This document shows positions 49,675 to 57,554 of a stretch of 64,000 nucleotides of DNA, one piece after another (the stretch's first letter is position 1; each line of letters starts with the position of its first letter). This DNA comes from an uncultured Clostridia bacterium (GTDB taxonomy: Bacteria > Bacillota > Clostridia > Christensenellales > Aristaeellaceae). A program made the position numbers and the translations under genes. The notes beneath the pieces were generated by a model that was not told the DNA's origin, ran no database searches, and saw only the letters and a program-made list of their open reading frames with translations. The DNA lies in contig CAKURR010000013.1 in assembly GCA_934675735.1 (NCBI GenBank), positions 1 through 64,000 on the forward strand. Direction: 5' to 3'.

Positions 49675-51048
49675 TCAGGCCTTGGCCTTTGCCTCGTTGT
49701 CGCTCCTGATATGAGCGACGACCTGATCGCAGATTTCGCCGCACAGGCCGGTATATCCTTCCGGCGCGAGAATCTTCTGCACCTGTTCGCGGGTCATGTG
49801 GGCGGCGACGGTTTCGTTCTTCATGAGCATATCGCAGAAATCCGCCTTCTGCTCGAAGGTATCCATGCAGATCTGGTAGACGATGCCGTGCGCGGTCTGC
49901 TTGCCGACATACTTGCCCAGCTCGAGCATGATGCCCTCGCTCTGCATGAGGCCCTTGAGGATATCCAAATCGGCGCGCATCTTGGCCGCGTCCACCTGCA
50001 GGTGAGCGGTGACGACCTTGACGTTGTTGGCAGAGGAGCCCGCGAGAATGACGACTTCCGGCGCGGCCTTCCACTCAATCTTCCACAGCGCGCCGTCGCG
50101 CTCGTTTTCGCACATCATGGATTCCATGTTCGCATCCATCGACGCCTTGGTCAGCTTGGCCAGCATCTGCAGGGACTCGAGCTTGTTCGGGTTGCGCTTA
50201 TGCGGCATCGTGGAGGAGCCGACGGAGCCGGGCACGAAGCCCTCGAACGCCTCGCTCAGCTCGGTCTTTTGCAGGTTGGCCAGCTCGTTGCCGATTTTGC
50301 CGTTGGTGTAGGCCATCATCGCCAGCGTCATGCAGATTTCGGAGAGGCGGTCGCGGGAGACATGCCACGCCACGTCCGGCACATCCAGACCGAGACGCTT
50401 GATGGTGCGGGAGCAGACCTCCAAGCCCTGCGGGCCGAAGCCGGCCATCGAGCCGACCGCTCCGGCCATCTCGCCCACGAAGCAGCGCTTCCGGCACTCT
50501 TCCATGCGCTCGATGTTGCGGTGCACCTCGCTCGCCCACACGGCCACCTTGTAGCCGAAGGTAATCGGCAGGGCCTGCTGGGTGTGGGAGCGGCCCGGCA
50601 TGATGGTGTCGCGGTATTTTTCGACCAGCACAATCAGGTTCTGCTCGGTCTCGCGCATGTCGGCCAGAATGACCTCATAGCCGCGCTTGATGGAGAGCAT
50701 GAACGCCGTGTCGATGATATCCTGCGTGGTCGCGCCCATGTGGACGTACTCGCCGAGGTTGTTGTCGCACACGCGTTGGAACTCTTTGAGAATCGGCACG
50801 AGGGAGTGGCCCACGCGCTTGATTTCGGACTCGATGCGCGGGATATCCAGGTTCTCGGCCTTCGCCTTCCTGACGATTTCGTCGGCGGCCTCCTGCGGAA
50901 TCAGGCCCATCTCCGCCTGAGTCTCGGCCAGCGCGGCTTCGATATCCAGAATGTTCTGAATCATCGCCACGTCGTCAAAGATTTCGCGCATCTTCGGGGT
51001 GCTGTAGCTGTTGCGGTAGAGCATGGAATCGAGCATGTTGCATGCCAT
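49675..51048 (-). CDS. Adenylosuccinate-lyase-type lyase (fumarase/aspartase superfamily)
   Basis: A 457-residue tetramer-forming lyase. Conserved blocks: MGATTQD (104-110), RSHTQQA (153-159) and the flexible catalytic loop GSSTMPHKRNP (277-287). The family cleaves C-N or C-O bonds of substituted succinates to give fumarate. No purine genes are near, while MmgE/PrpD and fumarase are, so it is likely catabolic and not the purine enzyme PurB. Start behind AGGGAGGTCATAATT. Related enzymes include carboxymuconate cycloisomerase and iminodisuccinate lyase. Confidence 0.85.
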   Translation of the reverse strand: MACNMLDSMLYRNSYSTPKMREIFDDVAMIQNILDIEAALAETQAEMGLIPQEAADEIVRKAKAENLDIPRIESEIKRVGHSLVPILKEFQRVCDNNLGEYVHMGATTQDIIDTAFMLSIKRGYEVILADMRETEQNLIVLVEKYRDTIMPGRSHTQQALPITFGYKVAVWASEVHRNIERMEECRKRCFVGEMAGAVGSMAGFGPQGLEVCSRTIKRLGLDVPDVAWHVSRDRLSEICMTLAMMAYTNGKIGNELANLQKTELSEAFEGFVPGSVGSSTMPHKRNPNKLESLQMLAKLTKASMDANMESMMCENERDGALWKIEWKAAPEVVILAGSSANNVKVVTAHLQVDAAKMRADLDILKGLMQSEGIMLELGKYVGKQTAHGIVYQICMDTFEQKADFCDMLMKNETVAAHMTREQVQKILAPEGYTGLCGEICDQVVAHIRSDNEAKAKA

Positions 51049-51050
51049 AA

Positions 51051-52451
51051 TTATGACCTCCCTAACATTGTTCTGAGCGAATCCGTCAAATCGCGGATTC
51101 GGGTATCATCCTTCGCGCCGAGCACGCGTTCCATCACGGCTGCGGCTTCGTCGGCCGAAAGCGTCATTTCGGCCAGCGACATAAACTTGTTTTCAATCAC
51201 GCTGTGCGGCGGCCTGCCCTCGGGCAGGTTGACCGTCTTTTCCAGCGTGCGCCCGTCCTTGAGGGTGACGGTCACCTTCTCCGGCCTGCTCGCCGGATAG
51301 ACCGCCGTAAACGCGGGTTCCTCGCGCACCGTGACGCGCGCGCCGAGCGCCGCGGCCGCCTCGCTGTTCAGGCTCTCGGGCGTAAACTCGCTGAGCGTCA
51401 CGCGCCCGTTGAGCAGCATCATCGCGATGCAGTACGGCAGAGAGAACTTGGCCTTGAGGTTGGTGCTCACGTTGTAAGCCGAGCACAGCTCGCGCGCCGT
51501 CTTGTAAACGGCGACGTCGATGCGCTCCACATCCGCCGCGCCGAACGCGTTTTCGCGCATCAGCTGCTGAAGGGCATCGAGCGCGCAGTGCGTGTGCCCG
51601 CAGGAGGCGTGAATCTTATAATACGCGTCCTCCATCATCAGCGGGTCGCCCGCCTTGGGCACCATGAAGCTCAGGTCGTCCTTGCTGCGCGCGGCGTGAG
51701 CAAAGCCCCGCTCGGCGGCAAAGCCGTCCTCCGGCGCGGTGAACTGCCAGTTTCCGGCCAGCTCCGCCGCCGCCGCGCCGTTTCGGGCCGCGTTGCCGAC
51801 CGTCACGAGCTTGGCTTCCGTGCCGAACACGTGCACCAGGCCCGAAGCCGTCGTCGCCGCAATGCCCATCGCGGTTTCCGTCTGCTCCGGCGAAAGCCCC
51901 ATGATTTTGGCGCAGGCCGCCGCCGCGGCAAACGTGCCGCATGTGCCCGTCGTGTGCCAATACACATAGTGGTCGGGGTTGGCCGCGCCGCCCATGCGGA
52001 TCATGGCTTCATAGCCCGCCGCAACGCCCAGCGCGTATTGGCCGAAGCTCGCATCCAGCGCCTCCGCCTCGGCCAGCGCCGCCGAAACGACCGGCGCGCC
52101 GGGGTGGGTAATGGCGATTTTATTGGTGTCGTCATACTCGAGCGCGTGGCTGAGCATGCCGTTGCAGAAAGCCGCCGTGCCGACGGAGGTCTTTTCCGCC
52201 AGACCGAACGCGGTCGCCTGCGGATTGCCGCCGCAGGCGCGCGCATAGCCCTTGATTCGCTTCGCGACGTCGCCGTTCTGCGCCGCGATGACACAGCCGA
52301 GCCAATCCAGCGTCTTATAGCGAAGGTCGATTCGGTTCGCTTCGCCGAGCTGCTCGCTCGAAAGCGCGCAGAGAAATTCGCAAAGCTGTCGGGTCAGATT
52401 CAAAAGCGCATCCCCCATTTCATCGTTTTTGGGCCGACGGGGCGAAATCAA
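51051..52451 (-). CDS. MmgE/PrpD family protein (dehydratase/epimerase/decarboxylase)
   Basis: A 466-residue protein of the 2-methylcitrate dehydratase fold. LDWLGCVIAAQ, HALEYDDTNKIAITHPGAPV, and the later FMVPKAGDP and IHASCGHTHCALDAL are family blocks. Members include PrpD, cis-aconitate decarboxylase and iminodisuccinate epimerase. The first possible start, TTG, overlaps the tctA stop; an ATG 11 codons later gives the usual N-terminus. It precedes the lyase by two bases, and that tight pairing suggests consecutive steps. Confidence 0.88.
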   Translation of the reverse strand: MISPRRPKNDEMGDALLNLTRQLCEFLCALSSEQLGEANRIDLRYKTLDWLGCVIAAQNGDVAKRIKGYARACGGNPQATAFGLAEKTSVGTAAFCNGMLSHALEYDDTNKIAITHPGAPVVSAALAEAEALDASFGQYALGVAAGYEAMIRMGGAANPDHYVYWHTTGTCGTFAAAAACAKIMGLSPEQTETAMGIAATTASGLVHVFGTEAKLVTVGNAARNGAAAAELAGNWQFTAPEDGFAAERGFAHAARSKDDLSFMVPKAGDPLMMEDAYYKIHASCGHTHCALDALQQLMRENAFGAADVERIDVAVYKTARELCSAYNVSTNLKAKFSLPYCIAMMLLNGRVTLSEFTPESLNSEAAAALGARVTVREEPAFTAVYPASRPEKVTVTLKDGRTLEKTVNLPEGRPPHSVIENKFMSLAEMTLSADEAAAVMERVLGAKDDTRIRDLTDSLRTMLGRS

Positions 52452-53998
52452 TCGTCGTCGTCGATTTCCTCGCCGTCCGCCTGATCAAACGTGTTCACAA
52501 TGCCGCGCTTCTGGCGAACCATCTTGATAATGTTGGAGATAATCGGGATGAAGAAGCTGACGAGCGACACGAGCATGATGACCGCCGTCACCGGACGCGT
52601 CCACAGGAAGTTGTAAGAGCCCTTGGAGATGACCAGCGCCTGACGCAGCTGGCTTTCCGCCATCGAGCCGAGCACGAGGCAGACAATCAGCGGCGCGGCC
52701 GGAATTTCAAACTTATGGAAGAGATAGCCGATAAGGCCGAAGAGGATGACGATGAGCACGTCAAACGGGTTGGAGCTGAGCGCATAGCAGCCGGTGGCGC
52801 ACAGCGCGAGCACGATGCCGTTGAGCAGCGCTTCCGGAATGGCCAGAACCTTCTTAATCCAGCGGAGCAGAATCATGCCCAGCGGCCACATCAGCAGGTT
52901 GACGAGGAAGAACGCGATGAAGATGCCGTAAGCAATATCCGCATGCTCGGTGAAGAGCACCGGGCCGGTGGAAAGGCCCTGAAGCATCAGCGCGCCGAGG
53001 AACAGCGCGGAGGTGGAGTTGCCCGGCACGCCCAGCGCCAGCAGCGGCACCATCGAGCCGCCCGTAACGGCGTTGTTGGCGCTTTCCGGCGCGGCCACGC
53101 CGCGGGGATTGCCCTTGCCGAAGGTGTTGCCGTCCTTGCCGAACTTCTTTTCGGTGTCATACGCCAGAACGGTGGCGACGTTGGTGCCCGCGCCGGGGAT
53201 GATGCCGATAATCGTGCCGATCACGCTGCCGCGGATGAACGTCGGCAGGAGCTTGAAGCATTCCTTCCAGCCGATCCAGACGCCCTTGACGTCCGGCAGC
53301 TTTTCGGTGTCATACGCGCTCATGGAGCGGAACTTGTCGGCGCTCTTGAGCACGGCGCAGACGCCGAACAGGCCCATCAGCGCCGGAACGAGCTGAATGC
53401 CATCCAGCAGGTTGACGTTGCCGAAGGTGAAGCGTTTCGCGCCAGACTGCGGGTCCATGCCGATCATGGCGATGAACAGACCGATCATGCCGGAGAGCAG
53501 GCCCTTGGAGAGCGACTTGCCGCCGATGCTGGAAATGCAGCACAGGCCGAGCACGGCGACGGCGAAGTATTCCGCCGGGCCGAATTTGAGGGCGACTTCC
53601 GCCAGAAACGTCGTCAGGAACGTGAGCACCACGGCGGAGAACAGGCCGCCGAAAACGCTCGCCATCGTGGAAATGCCCAGCGCGCGGCCCGCCTGGCCCT
53701 TCTTGGCCATGGGGTAGCCGTCAAGCGTCGTGGCAAACGAGGATATCGTGCCCGGTATGCCGAGCAGGATGGCGGAAATCGAGCCGCCGTAGATGGAGGA
53801 GCAGTAAATCGCAACGAGGAACGCGATGGCCGCCGTCGGCTCCATCGAGAAGGTGACGGGAACCATCAGCGCGATGGCCATATTGCCCGTCAGACCCGGC
53901 AGCGCGCCGATAATCAGGCCCGCGACCGTGCCGATAATCATGAACAGGATGGTGTTGAAGTTCATGAGCGCCAGAAATCCGGCAACAAAGTTTTCCAT
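52448..53998 (-). CDS. tctA: Tripartite tricarboxylate transporter, large membrane subunit TctA
   Basis: A 516-residue protein with about eleven membrane helices. The double GALPGLTGNMAIALMVPVTF and GIIPGAGTNVA motifs and the STSALFLGALMLQGL stretch are TctA hallmarks. It is the sodium-driven channel part of a binding-protein transporter for citrate-like acids. Ends in an acidic tail (EEIDDDD). Overlaps the next gene by four bases. Confidence 0.93.
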   Translation of the reverse strand: MENFVAGFLALMNFNTILFMIIGTVAGLIIGALPGLTGNMAIALMVPVTFSMEPTAAIAFLVAIYCSSIYGGSISAILLGIPGTISSFATTLDGYPMAKKGQAGRALGISTMASVFGGLFSAVVLTFLTTFLAEVALKFGPAEYFAVAVLGLCCISSIGGKSLSKGLLSGMIGLFIAMIGMDPQSGAKRFTFGNVNLLDGIQLVPALMGLFGVCAVLKSADKFRSMSAYDTEKLPDVKGVWIGWKECFKLLPTFIRGSVIGTIIGIIPGAGTNVATVLAYDTEKKFGKDGNTFGKGNPRGVAAPESANNAVTGGSMVPLLALGVPGNSTSALFLGALMLQGLSTGPVLFTEHADIAYGIFIAFFLVNLLMWPLGMILLRWIKKVLAIPEALLNGIVLALCATGCYALSSNPFDVLIVILFGLIGYLFHKFEIPAAPLIVCLVLGSMAESQLRQALVISKGSYNFLWTRPVTAVIMLVSLVSFFIPIISNIIKMVRQKRGIVNTFDQADGEEIDDDD

Positions 53999-54015
53999 TC
54001 AGCTTAACCCCCTTT

Positions 54016-54468
54016 TTAGAAGAACATCGCCGTGAAGTGCGTGCCGAGGAACTGGGAGAACGCGACGTACAGCCCAATGCTGACCAGCAGCGAGGACGGC
54101 ACCAGCACCTTCCACTTCTTGTAGCCCAGAATCACGGACGTGCACAAAATCAGCAGGAACGTCGAGATGGTGTAGCTGAAATATTGGAAACCGAAGTAAT
54201 ACGCGAAGAGCAGCGCGGTGATGAGCGCCACGCGGAGGTAATCCGGCTTGGCCTTGGCCGGCTTATCCTTCGCGCCGGTCTTTTTATCCTTCATCAGTTC
54301 CAGAATCGAGAAAACGACGATCACAACGCCCAGCAGCACGATTGCGCCCGCAATCAGCTTCGGCCAGAACGCGCTTTTGGCCTTGAGCGAACCGCTCATG
54401 TAATAAATCCACGCGCCAAACGCAAGCGAAGCCACGCCGACGCCGAAGTCTTTTTTGTGTTGAAGCAT
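54016..54468 (-). CDS. tctB: Tripartite tricarboxylate transporter, small membrane subunit TctB
   Basis: A 150-residue protein with four membrane helices, start behind GGGAGGCGGTTCAGAT (MLQHKKDFGVGVASLAFGAW). The charged loop DKKTGAKDKPAKAKPDYLR separates helix pairs, as usual for TctB. Works with TctA and TctC. Confidence 0.88.
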   Translation of the reverse strand: MLQHKKDFGVGVASLAFGAWIYYMSGSLKAKSAFWPKLIAGAIVLLGVVIVVFSILELMKDKKTGAKDKPAKAKPDYLRVALITALLFAYYFGFQYFSYTISTFLLILCTSVILGYKKWKVLVPSSLLVSIGLYVAFSQFLGTHFTAMFF

Positions 54469-54543
54469 ATCTGAACCGCCTCCCTTGTCCGAGGACAATT
54501 TTTTTCAACTTGAATGATGCAAATGGGGCTTCAAAAAGAGTAA

Positions 54544-54579
54544 GCGGGCCGGAGACGGTTTTCACCGTTTCCGGTCCGC
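54544..54579 (-). terminator. Intercistronic hairpin between tctC and tctB
   Basis: Minus-strand stem GCGGACCGGAAACGG/CCGTCTCCGGCCCGC, loop TGAAAA, then TTACTCTTTTT. A partial terminator that would keep the binding protein in excess of the membrane subunits. Confidence 0.75.
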
Positions 54580-54669
54580 CTTCAGGAATCATGTGGAGGA
54601 TTTCCTAAAATGAAGTTGCTACGGAAGCTGCGTATGGGATAAAAGGGGGGTATCGAAGAAGAAGATGGA

Positions 54670-55629
54670 TTATTCTTCGAGGAGGTGATAGATGCTTTCC
54701 ATGTTCTGATAATCCTGGTCGAGCATGGCCTGGAAGTCGGCGGCGCTGAGATAAGCGGCCGGGAAGCCCGCGTTGTCAAACGCAGCCAGCACGTCCGGAT
54801 CTTCCATAACTTTCTTGAGCGCGTCGCTCAGGATGGTAACGACCTCGTCCGGCGTGCCCTTCGGCACGGCGTAGCCGCGATACGCGCCGTAGACGAACGG
54901 GTCAAAGCCCGCTTCTTCAACGGTCGGCACATCCGGCAGAGCCGCGGTGCGCTCGTTCGCGCAGACAGCCAGCGGAACGATCTTGCCGTCGGCAATCAGG
55001 GTCGCCGCGCCGCCGTAGGTGGTGAAGCCCATCTGCACGTGGCCGCCGGCCAGCTGCACAACCTGCTCGGAGGAGCCGTTGGTGTGAACATATTCAAAGT
55101 TCACGCCGAACTGCTGAGCGAAAATCAGGCTGGCGATGTGGTGAGAGGTGGAGAAGCCCGGGGTGGAGTTGGTCAGGATGCCTTCCTGACCGGCCTTCAT
55201 CAGCTCGGCGAGCGTCGTGAAGCCGGAATCGGCGGAAGCGACGATGACCTCGGGATCATAGCAGACCTGACCGACCGCAATCGCATCTTCCATGCCGTAC
55301 TCGGTGTCGCCGGAGAGAACGTTGGTGACGAAGCTGGAGGTCAGCGCCAGAACGGTGTAGCCGTCGGGCGCCTGATTGAGGGCGTAGGTCTGGCCGATGA
55401 TGGCGCCGCCGCCTTCCTTGCATTCCACAACGACGTTGGTGTCGAGCACCTTGCCCAGCGCGTCGGCGACGATGCGGGTCGTCAAATCGACGTTGCCGCC
55501 CGCCTTAAACGGAACGATAATGGTGATGGTTTTGCCGTTCGGGAAATTGGTTTCCGCGCTTGCCGCCGCGCAGCAGAACACGAGCGCCAGAGCAGCAAAC
55601 AGAGCAACGATTCGGGACAGTTTCTTCAT
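54670..55629 (-). CDS. tctC: Tripartite tricarboxylate transporter binding protein TctC
   Basis: A 319-residue exported binding protein. Signal peptide of about 25 residues ends ASA-E; no acceptable lipobox (LVFC has Phe before Cys). TITIIVPFKAGGNVDLTTRI, GGGAIIGQ and LPDVPTVEEAGFDPFVYGAY are the Bug/TctC blocks. Captures a carboxylate ligand for TctAB. First gene of the operon under the promoter at 55695-55724. Confidence 0.93.
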   Translation of the reverse strand: MKKLSRIVALFAALALVFCCAAASAETNFPNGKTITIIVPFKAGGNVDLTTRIVADALGKVLDTNVVVECKEGGGAIIGQTYALNQAPDGYTVLALTSSFVTNVLSGDTEYGMEDAIAVGQVCYDPEVIVASADSGFTTLAELMKAGQEGILTNSTPGFSTSHHIASLIFAQQFGVNFEYVHTNGSSEQVVQLAGGHVQMGFTTYGGAATLIADGKIVPLAVCANERTAALPDVPTVEEAGFDPFVYGAYRGYAVPKGTPDEVVTILSDALKKVMEDPDVLAAFDNAGFPAAYLSAADFQAMLDQDYQNMESIYHLLEE

Positions 55630-55694
55630 AAGAACGTGCCACCTTTCTAAAAATTCCGTTCACGTACTTGTCCGTCGTGAACCTTTCTGATGAA

Positions 55695-55724
55695 ATTGTA
55701 GCATGATGCACAGAAAATGTACAA
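55695..55724 (-). promoter_or_regulatory. Promoter of the tct/catabolic operon
   Basis: TTGTAC and TACAAT, 18-base spacer. The LysR gene upstream is the likely regulator; no single T-N11-A dyad stands out. Confidence 0.75.
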
Positions 55725-55739
55725 TTCGACTTTGTGATA

Positions 55740-56040
55740 TCGGGCATAACAAAATGTGATAATCGTCTATTTTTGCAAAGATTTTTTTATGTGTTTTTTC
55801 GTTTTCGGCGCGTTTTGGCGCGTCCGTTTGGCGAATTTGCCACATTCTTGTCAACATTTTCGACCCGTTTCGACCTGTCGCTCCGCATTTCCCTTCCAAA
55901 CAAAGGGATATCAAAAAATCATCCGGTTTTTCCGAATTGTTTTTGTGAATAATTTGTTTATCATCTTTTTAGCCGATATAAGAATATAATTATCGTTTTT
56001 CTGTTTCTGCGCCGTTTTACCTTATTTCACCGTTAAAAAG
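55740..56040. other. AT-rich gene-free stretch upstream of the tct promoter
   Basis: About 300 bases, mostly T-rich on the plus strand (runs such as ATTTTTTTATGTGTTTTTTC), clearly lower in GC than anything nearby. No gene or repeat is visible. It may bend DNA or hold LysR sites. Confidence 0.5.
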
Positions 56041-56052
56041 AAAAAAAGAAAA

Positions 56053-56080
56053 GCGGGCCTGTCAAGCTGACAAGCCCGCC
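56053..56080 (-). terminator. Terminator of the lysR gene
   Basis: Minus-strand stem GCGGGCTTGTCA/TGACAGGCCCGC followed by TTTTCTTTTTTT. Confidence 0.85.
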
Positions 56081-56106
56081 CGATAAAAAAACGTTTGAGT
56101 TTTGTG

Positions 56107-56181
56107 GCCCGAAGGTTTCCAAAGAGGTTTTCGGCCGTTGCCGCCTGCGGCGGAAACAAACGACAGAAAACGGAAAGCCCT
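56107..56181. repeat. Repeat R2, copy after lysR
   Basis: GGTTTCCAAAGAGGTTTTCG, GCCGCCTGCGGCGG stem, AAACAAACGACAGAAAACG, AAAGCCC. It lies between the lysR stop and its terminator, hence inside the transcript. Confidence 0.85.
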
Positions 56182-56210
56182 TTGGTGGGACGATGGGGCA
56201 ACGCCCCATC

Positions 56211-57125
56211 TTACGCTTCCGGCGACCACTTGAGCGATGTGGCGATATCGATGAATTTCTGTAAATCGGGGTTCTCCTCCGCGCCGAAGGCACAGGCCAC
56301 ATACAGCTTGCGCAGCAGGCGGTTTTTGCCGATGTGGCAGTAGCAGGGCTGCTGCGTCGGCGAGCACAGGCGAACGGTCGTCTCCGGTATGAAAGCCAGG
56401 CCCGTGTCGTGAAAGACCAGATTGTTGGCGTTTTCCGTGCTCTTGCAGTAAAGCGTGATGTTCGGCCTGAACCCCGCCTTCTTCGCTTCGTTCATCAGCA
56501 TCACGCCGATGCGCCGCTTGCCCTCATACGAAATGAAGCTTTCATCCTTGAAATCGGCCAGCTCCGCAACGGGTCTGCCGTCCGCGGCAAGGGGCAGGCC
56601 CGCAATCGCGGGGTGATTCGGCGGCAGGGCCAGAAAAATCTCTTCCTGATAGATTTCGTGCACCGAAAGCATTTGCGGCAAAGGATCCATCACAATCGCC
56701 GCATCCAGCTTCTTGTTTTCAATCTCTTCGATGAGCGTGTTGGTGAAGCCGTCCACAATATCCAGCTCCACGTCGGGCCGCACCTTGCGAAAGAGCGAAA
56801 CAATGCGCATCAGAAAAAAGCGCTGATACGACGGCGCAGCGCCCAGCCGCAGCGTCGCCGTCTCTCCCCGCGAAAGCGCGTTGAGCCGATTGAGCATGTG
56901 ATCCTCCAGCTCCAGCATGCGCCGCGCGTCCGCAACGATGATTTCCCCCGCCTTGGTCAGCTTGGTCTTTTTGTTGTGCTCGAAAACGGGCATGCCGATT
57001 TCCTGCTCCAAACGCTGAATGGCCTGGCTGAGCGCGGGCTGCGTCACATATAAAACCTCTGCCGCCTTGGAATAGCTTCCACAATCAACAATCGTGGTCA
57101 AATAACGAAGGGTCGACAGTTTCAT
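56211..57125 (-). CDS. LysR-family regulator of the catabolic region
   Basis: A 304-residue LysR protein. The N-terminal HTH has SYSKAAEVLYVTQPALSQAI and EIGMPVFEHNKKTKLTKAGE. The C-terminal periplasmic-binding-like domain holds the ligand. Placed between the tct operon and the aconitase genes, it probably senses the imported acid or a product and activates either side. All genes here are on the same strand, so it is not divergent from its likely target. Confidence 0.9.
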   Translation of the reverse strand: MKLSTLRYLTTIVDCGSYSKAAEVLYVTQPALSQAIQRLEQEIGMPVFEHNKKTKLTKAGEIIVADARRMLELEDHMLNRLNALSRGETATLRLGAAPSYQRFFLMRIVSLFRKVRPDVELDIVDGFTNTLIEEIENKKLDAAIVMDPLPQMLSVHEIYQEEIFLALPPNHPAIAGLPLAADGRPVAELADFKDESFISYEGKRRIGVMLMNEAKKAGFRPNITLYCKSTENANNLVFHDTGLAFIPETTVRLCSPTQQPCYCHIGKNRLLRKLYVACAFGAEENPDLQKFIDIATSLKWSPEA

Positions 57126-57207
57126 CGCAAAATCACCTTATCTAATCATCCTATTTATTTTTTATTATAGCATATTTTCTATGACAAGACCAGCAAAAAA
57201 AAAATAA

Positions 57208-57265
57208 ACAATGGGAAAAAGCCCCCTTTCCGACCTTTTGAGCCGAAAAGTTGGCGTTTTCCCAT
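57208..57265 (-). terminator. Terminator after the aconitase genes
   Basis: Arms CAATGGGAAAA/TTTTCCCATTG enclose a CCAACTTTTCGGCTC...GGAAAG loop; TTTATTTTTTTTTT follows on the minus strand. Confidence 0.75.
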
Positions 57266-57299
57266 TGACTTTATTTGTTTTAACCGTAAAAAAGTGGGA

Positions 57300-57482
57300 A
57301 ATCCAAGAACCTCAGGTTCTTGGTGAGGATTGAAGCCATGCTCCCGCTGTGCGGGAGACAGCATGGCGGAAATCGGAAATCGCAAGGAGCCGGAACGGCG
57401 TTCGTGAAACGGGCGCGTCTGCCGCAGGCAGAGGACAGCGCCCCTATGCGAGTTTCCCGTCCTTTGGGGCAAAGCCCCATCG
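57300..57482. repeat. R3-type repeat string after the second aconitase gene
   Basis: AAGAACCTCAGGTTCTT, CTCCCGCTGTGCGGGAG and TTTGGGGCAAAGCCCCA hairpins in sequence, sharing units with 39079-39362. No gene. Confidence 0.7.
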
Positions 57483-57554
57483 TTTCCCCTATCGCGAAGC
57501 GAACCCCAGCGCGCGTCAGGGAGCGAAGCGTTACCTGACGCCGGAAACGCCGCT

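Noticed and set aside
49675..51048. Housekeeping purB
   Set aside because: Family blocks fit, but no purine genes are near and it is embedded between MmgE/PrpD and fumarase. It is left as a lyase of unknown substrate.
48430..51300. Very long open frame on the plus strand opposite fumC and the lyase
   Set aside because: Arg/His/Ala-rich antisense shadow of two clear genes; GC-rich coding DNA leaves few stops on the opposite strand. Similar cases at 44202-46667, 59486-61432, 24368-26434 and 487-4017 were dropped for the same reason.
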